In this document: piece after piece, positions 11,209-21,008 of the stretch
How the letters are laid out: each line of letters opens with the position of its first letter
Numbering within the stretch: position 1 is the first letter of the stretch
Assembly (NCBI GenBank): GCA_018873225.1
Contig: JAEILZ010000009.1
Coordinates: forward strand, 425,501-489,500
Reading direction: 5' to 3'
Origin: [Phialemoniopsis] sp. UDSM-2020
Lineage: Eukaryota; Ascomycota; Sordariomycetes; Thyridiales; Thyridiaceae
Length of the DNA stretch: 64,000 nucleotides
Notes under the pieces: generated by a model
Seen by the model: only the letters and a program-made list of their open reading frames with translations
Database searches by the model: none
Told to the model about the DNA's origin: nothing
Position numbers and translations under genes: made by a program

Positions 11209-14090
11209 GGCGGGCGGGGAGGGTAAGGTGTGGGTAGGATAATCGATGGTACTAACTCAGCTGTTCAAAGCTGGTTGACTAGACTGGGCTCATATTCCTG
11301 GAATCGGCGGGAGAGTGCGAAGAGTGAGTCCGGCGCGGGGAAGCAGGCTGCGGGCGCTTCTCTCGCGATCGCACGGCAGGTCGCCTGTAGTGAACAATGA
11401 GAGCGGAATGATCGCCTTTGGGCTACAACAGAGCGGTCGCGATGTTATGGCGATCCAAAAGAGGTTTCAGGATTGTTTCCTCGTCGACCGAGGTGAGAAT
11501 TGTAGGATATGGAAAGTTGAAGAAAGTGGGAGAGATGGAGAAGAAAGGCGCTGCCTCGCGCTACCAAAGTAGTCACCAAAGCGACAGCGCTTAAAGATTG
11601 AGTGACACTGAATTGGTCGGGAGGAGGGCCGTGGCCGTGGCAGGGGTGTGTGGGCAGACCAGCAGGGCGGAGACAAGCCTAACTTGTGGAGTCGTGCCAG
11701 ACAGCTTGCAGGGGTTCTCTGTCTCTCGACACAGCTTTTTTTTGGGGTTTGCTTTTCGATCAGCGCAGCACCGGGTGGGTTGGATGCCAACGGCCGGTGT
11801 CTGATACTCAGTGATATGATATGTCGTCCCTGTGACAAGAGGGACCGAGGGAGGGCGCCGGGAACTAAAAAAGTTTCAAGCCAATTCTCCTAGTGTTTAC
11901 GGAGGACACCACGAAGACGTTGATCGTCTCGCTCCTCAACGTCAGAGCAGGCTCAAGGTGGAAACACAGGACAGCGGGCCGGCGGGCTGCCTCGAAACAG
12001 GCAGCCTAGATCGCGCGATGTGTCTGTGGTGATGATGGCACGAGATGACTAGAGAGGCCTACAGGTAAGACGGGATGGAGGGGTGGTGTATCCGATCAGA
12101 TCCAGCACGACACTGTGATGAATGAATGACCTGTAAGAGTTGCCAGTTCCTGGGGAAGCCCAAAGACAAGCCTAGCCAACCTGTGTCGTGGCACAGAGCA
12201 GTGAAGAAGGAGGCTTGACACCATACACTCACCCACACCATCCTCAGTTTTGGTGGTGGGAAGAGGGCGTTGAGGGCTGCTGGCCAGGGCGGGAGGCAGG
12301 ACAGCCACTGGACAGCAGACTGGCCAGCCCAGTACAGGCACTCGACAGACCTCAAAAGACCTTCATGCGCCTCTGTAGGTACAGAGGCAGATCAAAGGGC
12401 TAAATCGAGGTGATCCCTGTCGGCGCCATGTCTATTGAGTGCTTGACCGCGGCAGCTTGACAAGACGGACCCCACCCGATCAAATTTGTGCAAGGCGTTT
12501 TTGTGGCTGCGAGGCACACCGTCCCTCAGCCCCACGGGTCTAATCGTTAGTCTAGGGACCTGAACATCGACCTGATGGACCTCGATCCATAGGGCCCTCC
12601 TCGGTCGAAGAAAGGGTAAGGCATTCTCATCCCGTGTTGCTGCTGTTGGGTATTATCTTGTTGTCTCGAGCGAGATCCCGGATATGACGCAGTTTATTCT
12701 CATGCTTCCGCTCCCGAATGGGGATGAGACGAGACCTTACTGCCATCTTCACCGAACGACCCATGTCTCAGCATCTCGTGTACCACTTGAGCTTGATGCC
12801 CCCAGCCCTGTCGATCGGCCCAGGGTTGCTGACATTCAACGTCGCGATGATCATTGACCTATCACGCAGCAACGGGCTCGATCCCATTGGCATCAGTGAT
12901 GAAGGCAAACAAACCCTCGCACAAGTTAGTCAAGGTGAAGGTGCTGAACAAAAGAGCTGACCGATAAGCCCGTTCGGGACAAGGTGCAGCGCACTTAGTG
13001 ACGGCTTCGAACTATCTCTCCACCTCCGGAGTGCCCGCCGACAGCCCGCAACTCTCGTGGATCATGATGCTATGTTTGATGCTGATTGCCAAGCACGCGG
13101 TTGTTTCGCGCCTCGTCGGTACTGTGATTCACTCGAATCCACTTCCCTTCCCGAGTGCCGATTCCCGTTCTCGAAACGGGTTTGCTCAAGTCGAGAAATG
13201 CATGCATGTCTACCGGGATGTTTTGGCGCGTGCACAGCCACCGGGCTGGGGTAGTGCTTGTGCACCTGGCAGCTGTGACGTGATGATAAGCTCTGTGGAT
13301 GTCCTTCGTAAAAAGACTTGGCTGTAGGCTGGTTGTAAATGAACGAATTCCATGGTTGCATCGTGGTCGGTGATTGCAAGCTTTCGGGTTAGGTTGTCTT
13401 CCATCCTGTGTCCAGATTCCTCTTGGAGAAGCCGGTCCCGAAGCCGGCCGAATCACTCGCGAACAGACTGGTCCTCAATGCTCACCGCGCTTACTACTTG
13501 CGGCCAACTGCCTTGAGGATGCTCAAAATGTGTCTTGAGAGATAAGATCCATTCGAAATGGTCGTAGTTCTACCCGTGTTAAAATATTCAGCAATTGCCC
13601 TTGTGCGAAGTAGAAGGCTCTCTCCCGCTGATATACCTACTTCAATTTGCCAGGTAGCGCTGGCAAATGGGTGTCAGAGAGGTTGACGGTTTTAGATTAA
13701 TCTATACCTAAACTGCTAACACACTGAAATGATCCATATGCGCTTAGGTAGTGGGATAATCCTGGGTGATTAGTTATGGATTGAGGTCCATTGAGAAGGC
13801 ATACCGTCAACTAATCTGTCACCCACTTGCGCTGGATAGAGCTACATTTGGCGATGTGACCTTTGACCCTTCCTTCTTTGGGAAAATCAACAAGTGTGGG
13901 GAGCTCCCGCGTGGGGATTAGTCATCGCACTAAACCCCGAATGCCCGCGGAGCTCCAGTGATGTCGGACATGCCAGCACTGGAGCTGCATGATCGTCATT
14001 GAAGCTCAAGCTACATCCTGTCATCTCAAAAGCCGCGAAACCATCAGCAACTAGTCAAAAGTATTCGCAAATACAAGCATAAAAGACACA
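11209..14090. other. Divergent intergenic spacer between C2H2 gene and TMEM14-like gene
   Basis: 2.9 kb shared upstream region of two divergently transcribed genes. The only structure I can point to is a perfect 10-bp inverted repeat (AGCTCCAGTG at 13951-13960, CACTGGAGCT at 13977-13986) about 105 bp before the TMEM14-like start. All ORFs are short and unconvincing. Confidence 0.5.
13951..13986. repeat. Short perfect inverted repeat upstream of the TMEM14-like gene
   Basis: Arms AGCTCCAGTG and CACTGGAGCT (10 bp each, perfect complement) are separated by 16 bp. It could be a hairpin or a dyad protein-binding site. A third copy-like element with the same GGAGCTCC core sits about 50 bp upstream. 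No function is known to me. Confidence 0.45.
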
Positions 14091-14560
14091 ATGGTAGATT
14101 GTTTTCGAGCAGCACTTCACAAGAGATCTCTTTCACTGACCATGAATCTCATCACAGAGCCTCGACACTACCTCGTACATTCTCGCCGCTCTGACGGCAT
14201 CCGGAGGCATCGCAGGCTACGCACGGACGGGATCCCTTCCCTCAGTCATAGCCGGATGCACTGTTGGTCTACTCTGTAAGTCATGGACTCATTCAAGTGC
14301 TTCATCCTCTTTAGGGAAAGAGTGCCTGCGACGAGCGCCCAGAGCTAACGTGCGCCTCCGAACCAGACGGCCTCGGTGGTTATCGCATCCAGAACCGCCA
14401 GCCTTACGGCGTTGAGCTCAGTCTCCTAGCCTCGCTCATCCTCGGCGGCTCCTCCATTCCCCGTGCCATCCGCCTCCGAAAGCCGGTCCCAATCTTCCTC
14501 GCCATCCTGTCTACCTTCGGCATCTTGACCTTTGGCAATGCTTTCAGGCGCTCCTTGTAA
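14091..14560 (+). CDS. TMEM14 family small membrane protein
   Basis: Three coding exons, 14091-14093 (the ATG alone), 14158-14275 and 14367-14560, give 104 aa, the usual size of the family. Intron 1 (14094-14157) starts GTAGAT directly after ATG, has CTGAC 19 nt before ACAG; intron 2 (14276-14366) is GTAAGT...CAG with CTAAC. The frame before exon 2 is closed by a TGA at 14143-14145, so an upstream exon is required. The protein has the TMEM14 signature: ALTASGGIAGYARTGS, then GCTVGLLYGLGGYR, SLLASLILGGSSIPRA and IFLAILSTFGILTFGN, i.e. four short hydrophobic, glycine-rich helices. Vertebrate TMEM14C sits in the inner mitochondrial membrane and supports haem synthesis; the fungal role is not established. 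The first-exon model is less certain than the rest. Confidence 0.85.
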
Positions 14561-14814
14561 GGGGTACCAACAGGCGAAGGGAAAGCTGGACGTGTCATGT
14601 TGGGCTCGTGTTTATTGACCATACTCCGTGTGTATTGTACAAGTAAATGCTCATAGCTGCCCTCCAATTGAGGCCGTAACAGATCGCCAACCCCTTCTGG
14701 TTGTTCCTTGTAAAACTCCTTGCGCCCTAATATCCATGCTGACGAGTGGTGGTGATTTTCATATTCGATACAATTGGTGACTCCCGCGGTGGCAAGATGA
14801 TCGGGAGCGTAGGT

Positions 14815-15117
14815 TTACGAGTTCTCGTCGATGTCTTTCCACATGGCTCGGATCTTTGCGTTCTTGTCCTGGGCGCCGGTTCGGTTTGCGCCCACGCGTT
14901 TCGCTCTTTCGGCTTTCAGGCATGCGCTCAGGGCCCGTTTCGCATCGTTGCACATGCCCATTGACTTCCACAGAAAGCCTTTCGCGTGGCACTCCTCGAA
15001 TGCGTCCATCACCTCCTGGCAACCTAGCAGGGAGTGTCAGACCATGGGTCGTCCTGGAGAGTAGGGAGGGCGCCGAGACATACCAATATTGTCACCTGTA
15101 TGAAGAAGGGGATGCAT
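14815..15117 (-). CDS. CMC2: CMC2, twin CX9C cytochrome oxidase assembly protein
   Basis: Two exons, 15117-15084 and 15023-14815, give 80 aa. The intron (15083-15024) is GTATGT...TAG and splices in phase (ATT G / GT TGC). The protein starts MHPLLHTGDNIGCQEV, typical of Cmc2. It contains two CX9C motifs, C-QEVMDAFEE-C and C-NDAKRALSA-C, which form a disulfide-bonded helical hairpin, followed by a basic tail. Family members are imported into the mitochondrial intermembrane space through the Mia40 relay and act in cytochrome c oxidase biogenesis and copper handling. It converges on the TMEM14-like gene (254 bp apart) and diverges from prefoldin subunit 2. The twin motif and N-terminus make the call firm. 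Confidence 0.93.
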
Positions 15118-15485
15118 GATGAATCGGGCGGTGTAGGTCTTTCCTTGAACTGATTTGTGCTTTTGGGATCGAGATTGTGATTTTGAAAGAGAATTGGTCG
15201 GAGGTGGCGTGAAGAGTTTCGGTAGCACTCTAAACCGATCGCTGGCCGGCAGGCGCGAACAAAATTTAGAGGCCGTGACAAGCCGGAGACAACCACTCAG
15301 GGGATTTCGATTTCACCCCACGGTGGGGCGTCCACGAGCAGTTTAGGCCACAAGCTTTGATTCAACTCATCACCACCCTGAACATCGCAGATCTGCTCAA
15401 AGAACATCCAGTCCTAGACGTCTTTACTCATTTGAACCCCATAGTCTGCTTAGGGACCTTACCGCAACTTTGTTGTGTTTCCGCA
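15118..15485. promoter_or_regulatory. Shared divergent promoter region of CMC2 and prefoldin 2
   Basis: The 368 bp between the two start codons must hold both promoters. No TATA box or named operator stands out. Confidence 0.55.
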
Positions 15486-16073
15486 ATGTCGACTCCGGCG
15501 CCATCGGCCAAGCGCCAGCAGGGTAGGCACTCCTCTCACAAGCTTCATGTACCTCTGCTCACCCATTTTAGACCTTCAAGTGCAATACAGCAACTACAAG
15601 AACACGCTACAACAAATCGCACAAAAGATTGGCGATGTTGAGCAGGAAGCAGAAGAGCACAAGTACGTTTACGCAATCTCGGCGAGCGCACTATGTCTCG
15701 CCGCCTGCCTCGGCCTACCTTCTACCCTGGCCGTTCCCATCTGTGTCCAACGGCTCATCGTACATCCACTAACATCACACACAGGCTCGTTCTAGAGACG
15801 TTGGGTCCCCTCCCAGAGGACCGCAAGTGCTTTCGGCTCATCAACGGTGTCCTCGTGGAGAGGACGGTCAAAGATGTAAAGCCTGCCTTGAAGACAAATG
15901 CCGATGGCCTGAAGAAAGTTCTTGAGGATCTTGTCAAGCAGTACAAGGCCCGGGAGGAGGAGCTTGAAAAGTGGAAGGTGAGTGATTCTCATCGATCTGG
16001 AAGAGCCGACTGTGCATTTTTTACTGACCCCCTTCAACAGAAGAAGAACAATGTTCAAGTTGTACAGTCTTGA
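15486..16073 (+). CDS. PFD2: Prefoldin subunit 2 (GIM4/PFDN2)
   Basis: Four exons, 15486-15522, 15572-15662, 15785-15977 and 16041-16073, give 117 aa. Introns are 49, 122 and 63 nt with GT-AG ends and agreeing phases. The protein reads MSTPAPSAKRQQ, then a helix (DLQVQYSNYKNTLQQIAQKI), the central hairpin with LGPLPEDRKCFRLINGVLV, and a second helix (LKKVLEDLVKQYKAREEEL). This is the beta-type prefoldin fold: two coiled-coil helices joined by one beta hairpin. Prefoldin is a cytosolic hexamer that delivers unfolded actin and tubulin to the chaperonin CCT. Length and order match the family. The last intron is a multiple of three and stop-free in frame, so its retention would insert 21 residues near the C-terminus. 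Confidence 0.95.
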
Positions 16074-18903
16074 GCTGTGCCCGTACCATTGTGACGACGT
16101 CATGAAGGCTCGATCAGATCTCGACGTCAGAAGAGAGGCCATTTTGCCATCGAATACTGCCTTGAAGATACTGTCGTGGCTGTCCAGTTTGTCAAGATGA
16201 CCTCTGTGCTGTCACATCGGTCATCTTCGCATTCGTGGGCAGTGGGCTGCCTCAGTATGCACGGTTGTATCTCGATAAAGCATGATAGACATGCGTATCG
16301 GGGCGTCATAAGGAGGCTACTAAGCCCTACAGTGTGGATTGATCCCCGCTGGGTATCTAGTAACTGGTCCTTGTGTTGGTGTCATGATGCGTTGTCCACC
16401 AATTTGGGGGTGTGGGGGATGGTTCGGCCTCCACGGCGGCAATGGCGCCTCGATGCCCAACCGATGCAGAACGAATGCAGGTTGAGGCTGTCGGGCTTTG
16501 ATAGGATACCAAAAAAGACCACGCGAATAGAATCGACATCTACAATTACGACAATGATGATGATCCAGCATACTCATTCCTCTTTTGATGTCGCTTCATG
16601 TATTCATCGGCCATCGGTGTCTTGTTCGGCCTATCACGAGAGTATATCTAGGGAAGGCCGAGGGGGCTGACCAGAATGACCTGCGGGCATACCACCACGA
16701 TTTTGTTTCACTGGCAATTCATCCAGTGACGGTCTCATCACTCCACGTTCTGATGCCCCAGGTGGAGAGGGTCCCATTAGATGGTCGTCCCAATGAATGC
16801 ACAATGCGTCCTGCTCTCGCTATCATTGGATCAAAGTCCTCGGCAATGATTTTGGCTGGCTCGTCAGTTTTTTCGAGTATGTTGGGGTCGTTATCGGTAG
16901 TTCTGATTCTGTTAATCCCCAAGGAAAGACTGCAACGCAAAGGTTATTCACGTATCGAAACCGGAGAAAAAATTGTGAGGTGCTTGAGTAGGCTGGCCAT
17001 CTTGGGCTCGATGCCTTGGTGTGAGTCGGGTGTCCAGTCAGACTGTTAGGCTGCCACCAGCCTTCCTGTTCCTGCACTCTTGTCAATGCGAAACAAACAT
17101 GATCAAATCAGTTTTCACGGTGGCCCTCCAACATGCTACCCGTCGCTGCGGAGAGCACACCACACCACATCCTGCCTCGGCCTCTGTACAACTTCACAAA
17201 CGACAACAGACCATGGCAAGGATGACATCTCTGGAGCGGACATGTCCGGCACTGCGAGAATGATGATTTACAAGGAACGTCTGACCTACCTACCCGGAGA
17301 ACATCACAGACGAATTTTGCGTTCTTTGACCGCTTCGATTCTGACCTCTCCCCACAACCTACACCGCTCCATGCCTATCTGCTTAGCCTTGATTCCTCTT
17401 GATGTATTCATTCTGTCCGTGCAGATCCCAGAGTCGAAGCAGGTATCTGTAGACGATTGTGAGACGGTGGGATATGGCCAAGGTAGGTCGGGTGGGAATA
17501 AGGTATAAGGAAAAGCGAAGTCGTAGAGCTCATGCTGACTTGCGTGTCTTGACTTAATAAAGCAGCATTCAGCTCGTGGGTGAACGGCTTGACGTGTTGA
17601 AATGTAGGTACCTGGGCGAGACTTGATGTGCCTGAGTCGCCGGGAGAGGGTACAAGGCCATTAAGCTGTTTTGGCGGGGGGTTGGCAGGGATTAGCGAGT
17701 ACCCACAGGCGCTCATCAGTGGGTTTGCAAGTATTTCTGACGTAACTCGGTGCCAGGGCGCCTCCCAAAAGGTACCCGGTCAAGAACTGCTGTTGTCTGT
17801 TGATCTGTCGAGGTTGACCCGCCATTTCGCATCCCATCTCCAAGTTCCTAACCTTGCGATTTCTTCCCTTCTGCAACAACCCCACGTTCTTGCAGCCCAT
17901 CTATGCACCACCGCCTGTTTCCCAAGGTGCCAATCCGGAGTCATTAGGTACGTCGATTGAATGGACAACTCAGATGCAGCCTTTACGAGAGGCCATTTAG
18001 GCCGCTGCAGTATGGCGCAGGCCGCCGTCTCGACCCCGGGTGCGCCTGCAACGTGCTACCGGGTCTTGGTAACCTACAGCACGCGATGGGGCCCGGGTTA
18101 GAACTGGCTGGTCGATGCGCAGCTTGCATCGTCTACGCTACGCCTCGACTGCTTGGGTGGACAAACCGTTTCTGACACGAAGCTGCAGATATACTCGCGA
18201 CTCGCTCAGACCAATTGCACTCGCTGCGCACCTTTGGCCGTCATACTTGGTCTTGTCTGGCGCCAACAAGGAGCTCGTTTATTCACTCTCACTCCCCACA
18301 CGAGAGAGATCAGGTAGTCTACCAGCGTGTACGACATTACTGCGCGTAGCGCACTAGTCAGGCTGTCGCCGACGTTTCCAACGCATCACCTACCTGACCG
18401 TACGACTGCGAACCGGGGGTGTACCCGACACTCCTCTATCCAGATCCATCTGTCCCTGTCCTGAGGTCTTAGGTGCTGCTGCAGCAAGGCGATCAAGCCG
18501 TGCATAACCCATCTACCGCGCGCGCGCACGCACGCTAGTTTGACGAGAAGGCCGTCCGTCCGTTTCGCGGGACCCGCAGTAACGCACCCACCCCTCACTC
18601 ACTCAGTCCTTGTCCCGCCCATCTCATCCAAGGCCCCAGAGATTTCACAATACAGCCCCAAGGAATCGGGCAGAGCACGACCAGGAATAAACATTCAAGG
18701 TACCTAAATCTGGAACGGGCAAGGCGTCAACGAGGAATACGGAACGATTGACGCAAGACCTGCAGCTTTAGAGCACCCGACAAGCCCGCAAGCCCTGTTA
18801 TCCTGCAACGTGTCCAGGGACACATCATCTCACCAAGCATCCTGTGCGAGCTTGGAATCCAAGGAATTTACAAGAAGCTTGTTCCCGCTGCAGGTAGCCA
18901 AAT
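16074..18903. other. Intergenic spacer upstream of HAP3
   Basis: 2.8 kb between two rightward genes. It contains the PFD2 3' region and the HAP3 promoter. A short alternating purine-pyrimidine tract (CG/CA steps, about 18519-18538) is the only low-complexity feature. No plausible gene, tRNA or repeat family seen. Confidence 0.5.
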
Positions 18904-19924
18904 ATGTCCGACTCCCCCCAATCCAATCCAAAGGATGTCGAACAAGGTGGACAGTCACCCGAAGAGGACGCACAAATGAACGATCCTCAGGACCCACACG
19001 CGAGCGGGCTCACCTATGAGTTCGAGGTCAAGGAGCAGGACCGATGGCTCCCTATAGCCAATGGTACGTGATATCCTGCGCTGCTCTCCCTCTTGATTCG
19101 CGTGCGCACGCGTCTGTCTCGACCATTCTCGTGCCGTTCTGAGCTGCATGGCGGCCGTTTCCACAGCCATTGACTGGCATCGCTTCTGCTTGGTCTCAGC
19201 CAGTGCATGTATAAGAGCCGCTTGATGTCTCACGATTCGCCGTCCGCTGGGGTGCCCGAGGTGGCGGGACAGGACGACGGCTCCGCCGCCGACAAGTACG
19301 ATGTCTACGATGCTAACATTCGCAACTTTGCTCCAGTGGCCCGGATCATGAAGAATGCTCTCCCAGAGAATGCCAAGATTGCAAAGGAGGCAAAGGAGTG
19401 CATGCAAGAATGCGTCAGCGAATTCATCTCGTTTATCACGAGTGAGGGTGAGTGCCCCCAGTCCCTCCGAACTTTGTCGTTATAGATCTTGTCTGACGGG
19501 TGTTGTCTCAGCCTCCGAGAAGTGCCACCAGGAGAAGAGAAAGACGGTTAACGGCGAGGATATCCTCTTCGCCATGACATCCTTGGGATTCGAAAACTAT
19601 GCCGAGGCTCTGAAGATTTACCTGTCCAAGTACCGCGAGGTAGGTTGCTTGACGGATCTTTCACACAACAGCAGGCCTGCCTGTTGGCTGGTAGCCCGAC
19701 TGACTCACATTATCATCTAGTCACAATCAAACCGCGGCGAGAACCAGCCAAACCGACCGAACAGCCAGGGGTACGGCGCCGGAGGCTCCGCAGCTGGGGC
19801 AAACCCCGGTGGTGCGGCCTTCCAAGGTGCCGACCTTACCGGCCAGCAACCAGGTGCCGGTGCAGAGGAGTACCTATACGCACAAGGTGCACACAACGGG
19901 GCCGGCGCTGGCGAGAGTTACTAG
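18904..19924 (+). CDS. HAP3: CCAAT-binding factor subunit HAP3/NF-YB (HapC)
   Basis: Four exons, 18904-19063, 19337-19447, 19512-19639 and 19721-19924, give 200 aa. Introns of 273, 64 and 81 nt have GT-AG ends and matching phases. Residues about 45-135 are the NF-YB histone fold: [40 protein letters not shown], then [20 protein letters not shown] and [14 protein letters not shown]. The N-terminus is acidic; the C-terminus is Gly/Ala/Asn/Gln-rich, as in fungal HapC proteins. HAP3 pairs with HAP5 through the histone folds, and with HAP2 binds CCAAT; fungal complexes additionally recruit the HapX/Hap4 subunit to control respiration and iron genes. It acts in the nucleus. Intron 1 is unusually long here and its last 130 nt are open in frame with exon 2 (see findings). 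Confidence 0.96.
19207..19336 (+). other. Possible alternative first exon inside HAP3 intron 1
   Basis: From an ATG at 19207 (second ATG at 19225) the last 130 nt of HAP3 intron 1 are stop-free and in frame with exon 2, and the junction codon (GTG, Val) is the same whether spliced or read through. The predicted peptide starts [12 protein letters not shown], resembling the canonical MSDSPQSNP start, and ends [14 protein letters not shown] directly before VARIMKNAL. This could be an alternative promoter product or chance; I cannot tell from sequence alone. Confidence 0.3.
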
Positions 19925-21008
19925 CCCATTGCCAAAGCTGAATCTCGTGTGTGGCATCTTCTCTTTTCTGTTTCAGGGTTGGCTTCTAGTCCACGGTGTA
20001 CTTCCTGGCTATGTATGAGTAGAGGAGGTCGCAAGGCTTGACATACAAGGGCGGGGCGTAAGTCCATGTGCGTTGTAAGTGGAAGGAAGGCCGAGCAACT
20101 ATCACGGCGGTTTGGCGGGGGGTGTTGATCCCACAAAAGCGTCTGGGACTGCTTTGTTTCATTTGGTGCGAGTGCTTTCTTCATTTCTCCCTAGATCCTG
20201 GAAAGTCAGGGCAGACATCTCTTTGCCTGCCTCAAGTCTACAGTTGTATCAGGCCTCTATCAACGGAAAACTTACGTCGTGGCTAGAGCCTGGGAAGGAC
20301 GAGAGGTGGGTATCAGAGATAGGGACATCACGGTTTTTGTTTTCGTGTATAGGCAAAGGGAATATGGTCTTGAGTTAATACAGAATACGCAAACTCATGA
20401 GAGTGCCTCTGGATAGGCTCGCATGTGCGGTGAACGTGAGACCAGAGATTGATGCCCTTGACCGTATTAGTGGTGCACTGAACTTTAGTGGATGGAGGAC
20501 CCTGAAATTTGGTTACTCTACTAATCATGATGAGGCGGGTTGAATCAGAATGATGCTGGGGCACGTGTTGCCCGCCTGGAAAATGCGGAGACGAGAGATG
20601 GTCCCAGTGGTCCCCTCAGAATCATTAGCACTTTGATGGACCCACCCAAAATTTTCCTGTGGGTTTTCGACTTTTGGTACGAAACCAAATATTTGGACCA
20701 ATCTTCGCCTCGTGAGCTTCGCTTCTTGTTTTGTGTGTGCGCTCTGGGCGAAGTGGTCAAGGCAAAGCAGCATCTCATCTTCAGACCTTTCTCACTTTAC
20801 TTTGATCCCTGCGCTTGATGCTCTAATGGGACTGCCGGCTGCTATGACGTTCCACTCATTTGCTCCCAATGTAATCGCACATCAGAAGCAAGCCGCCGCC
20901 CCATCTTCCATCCCATCATCCCCCACCTCACACACATCTCAAATACTGCGTACCGCCTCATAGCGACAACACTGGTGGCGGTAAGCCGATTGCGCCGCGA
21001 TCTCAACC
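19925..21008. other. HAP3 3' region and RRN3 promoter
   Basis: 1.1 kb between two rightward genes. The final part (20885-20945) is a C/T-rich leader directly before the RRN3 ATG. A CCAAT sequence lies at 20866-20870, about 140 bp before that ATG. No gene seen. Confidence 0.5.
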
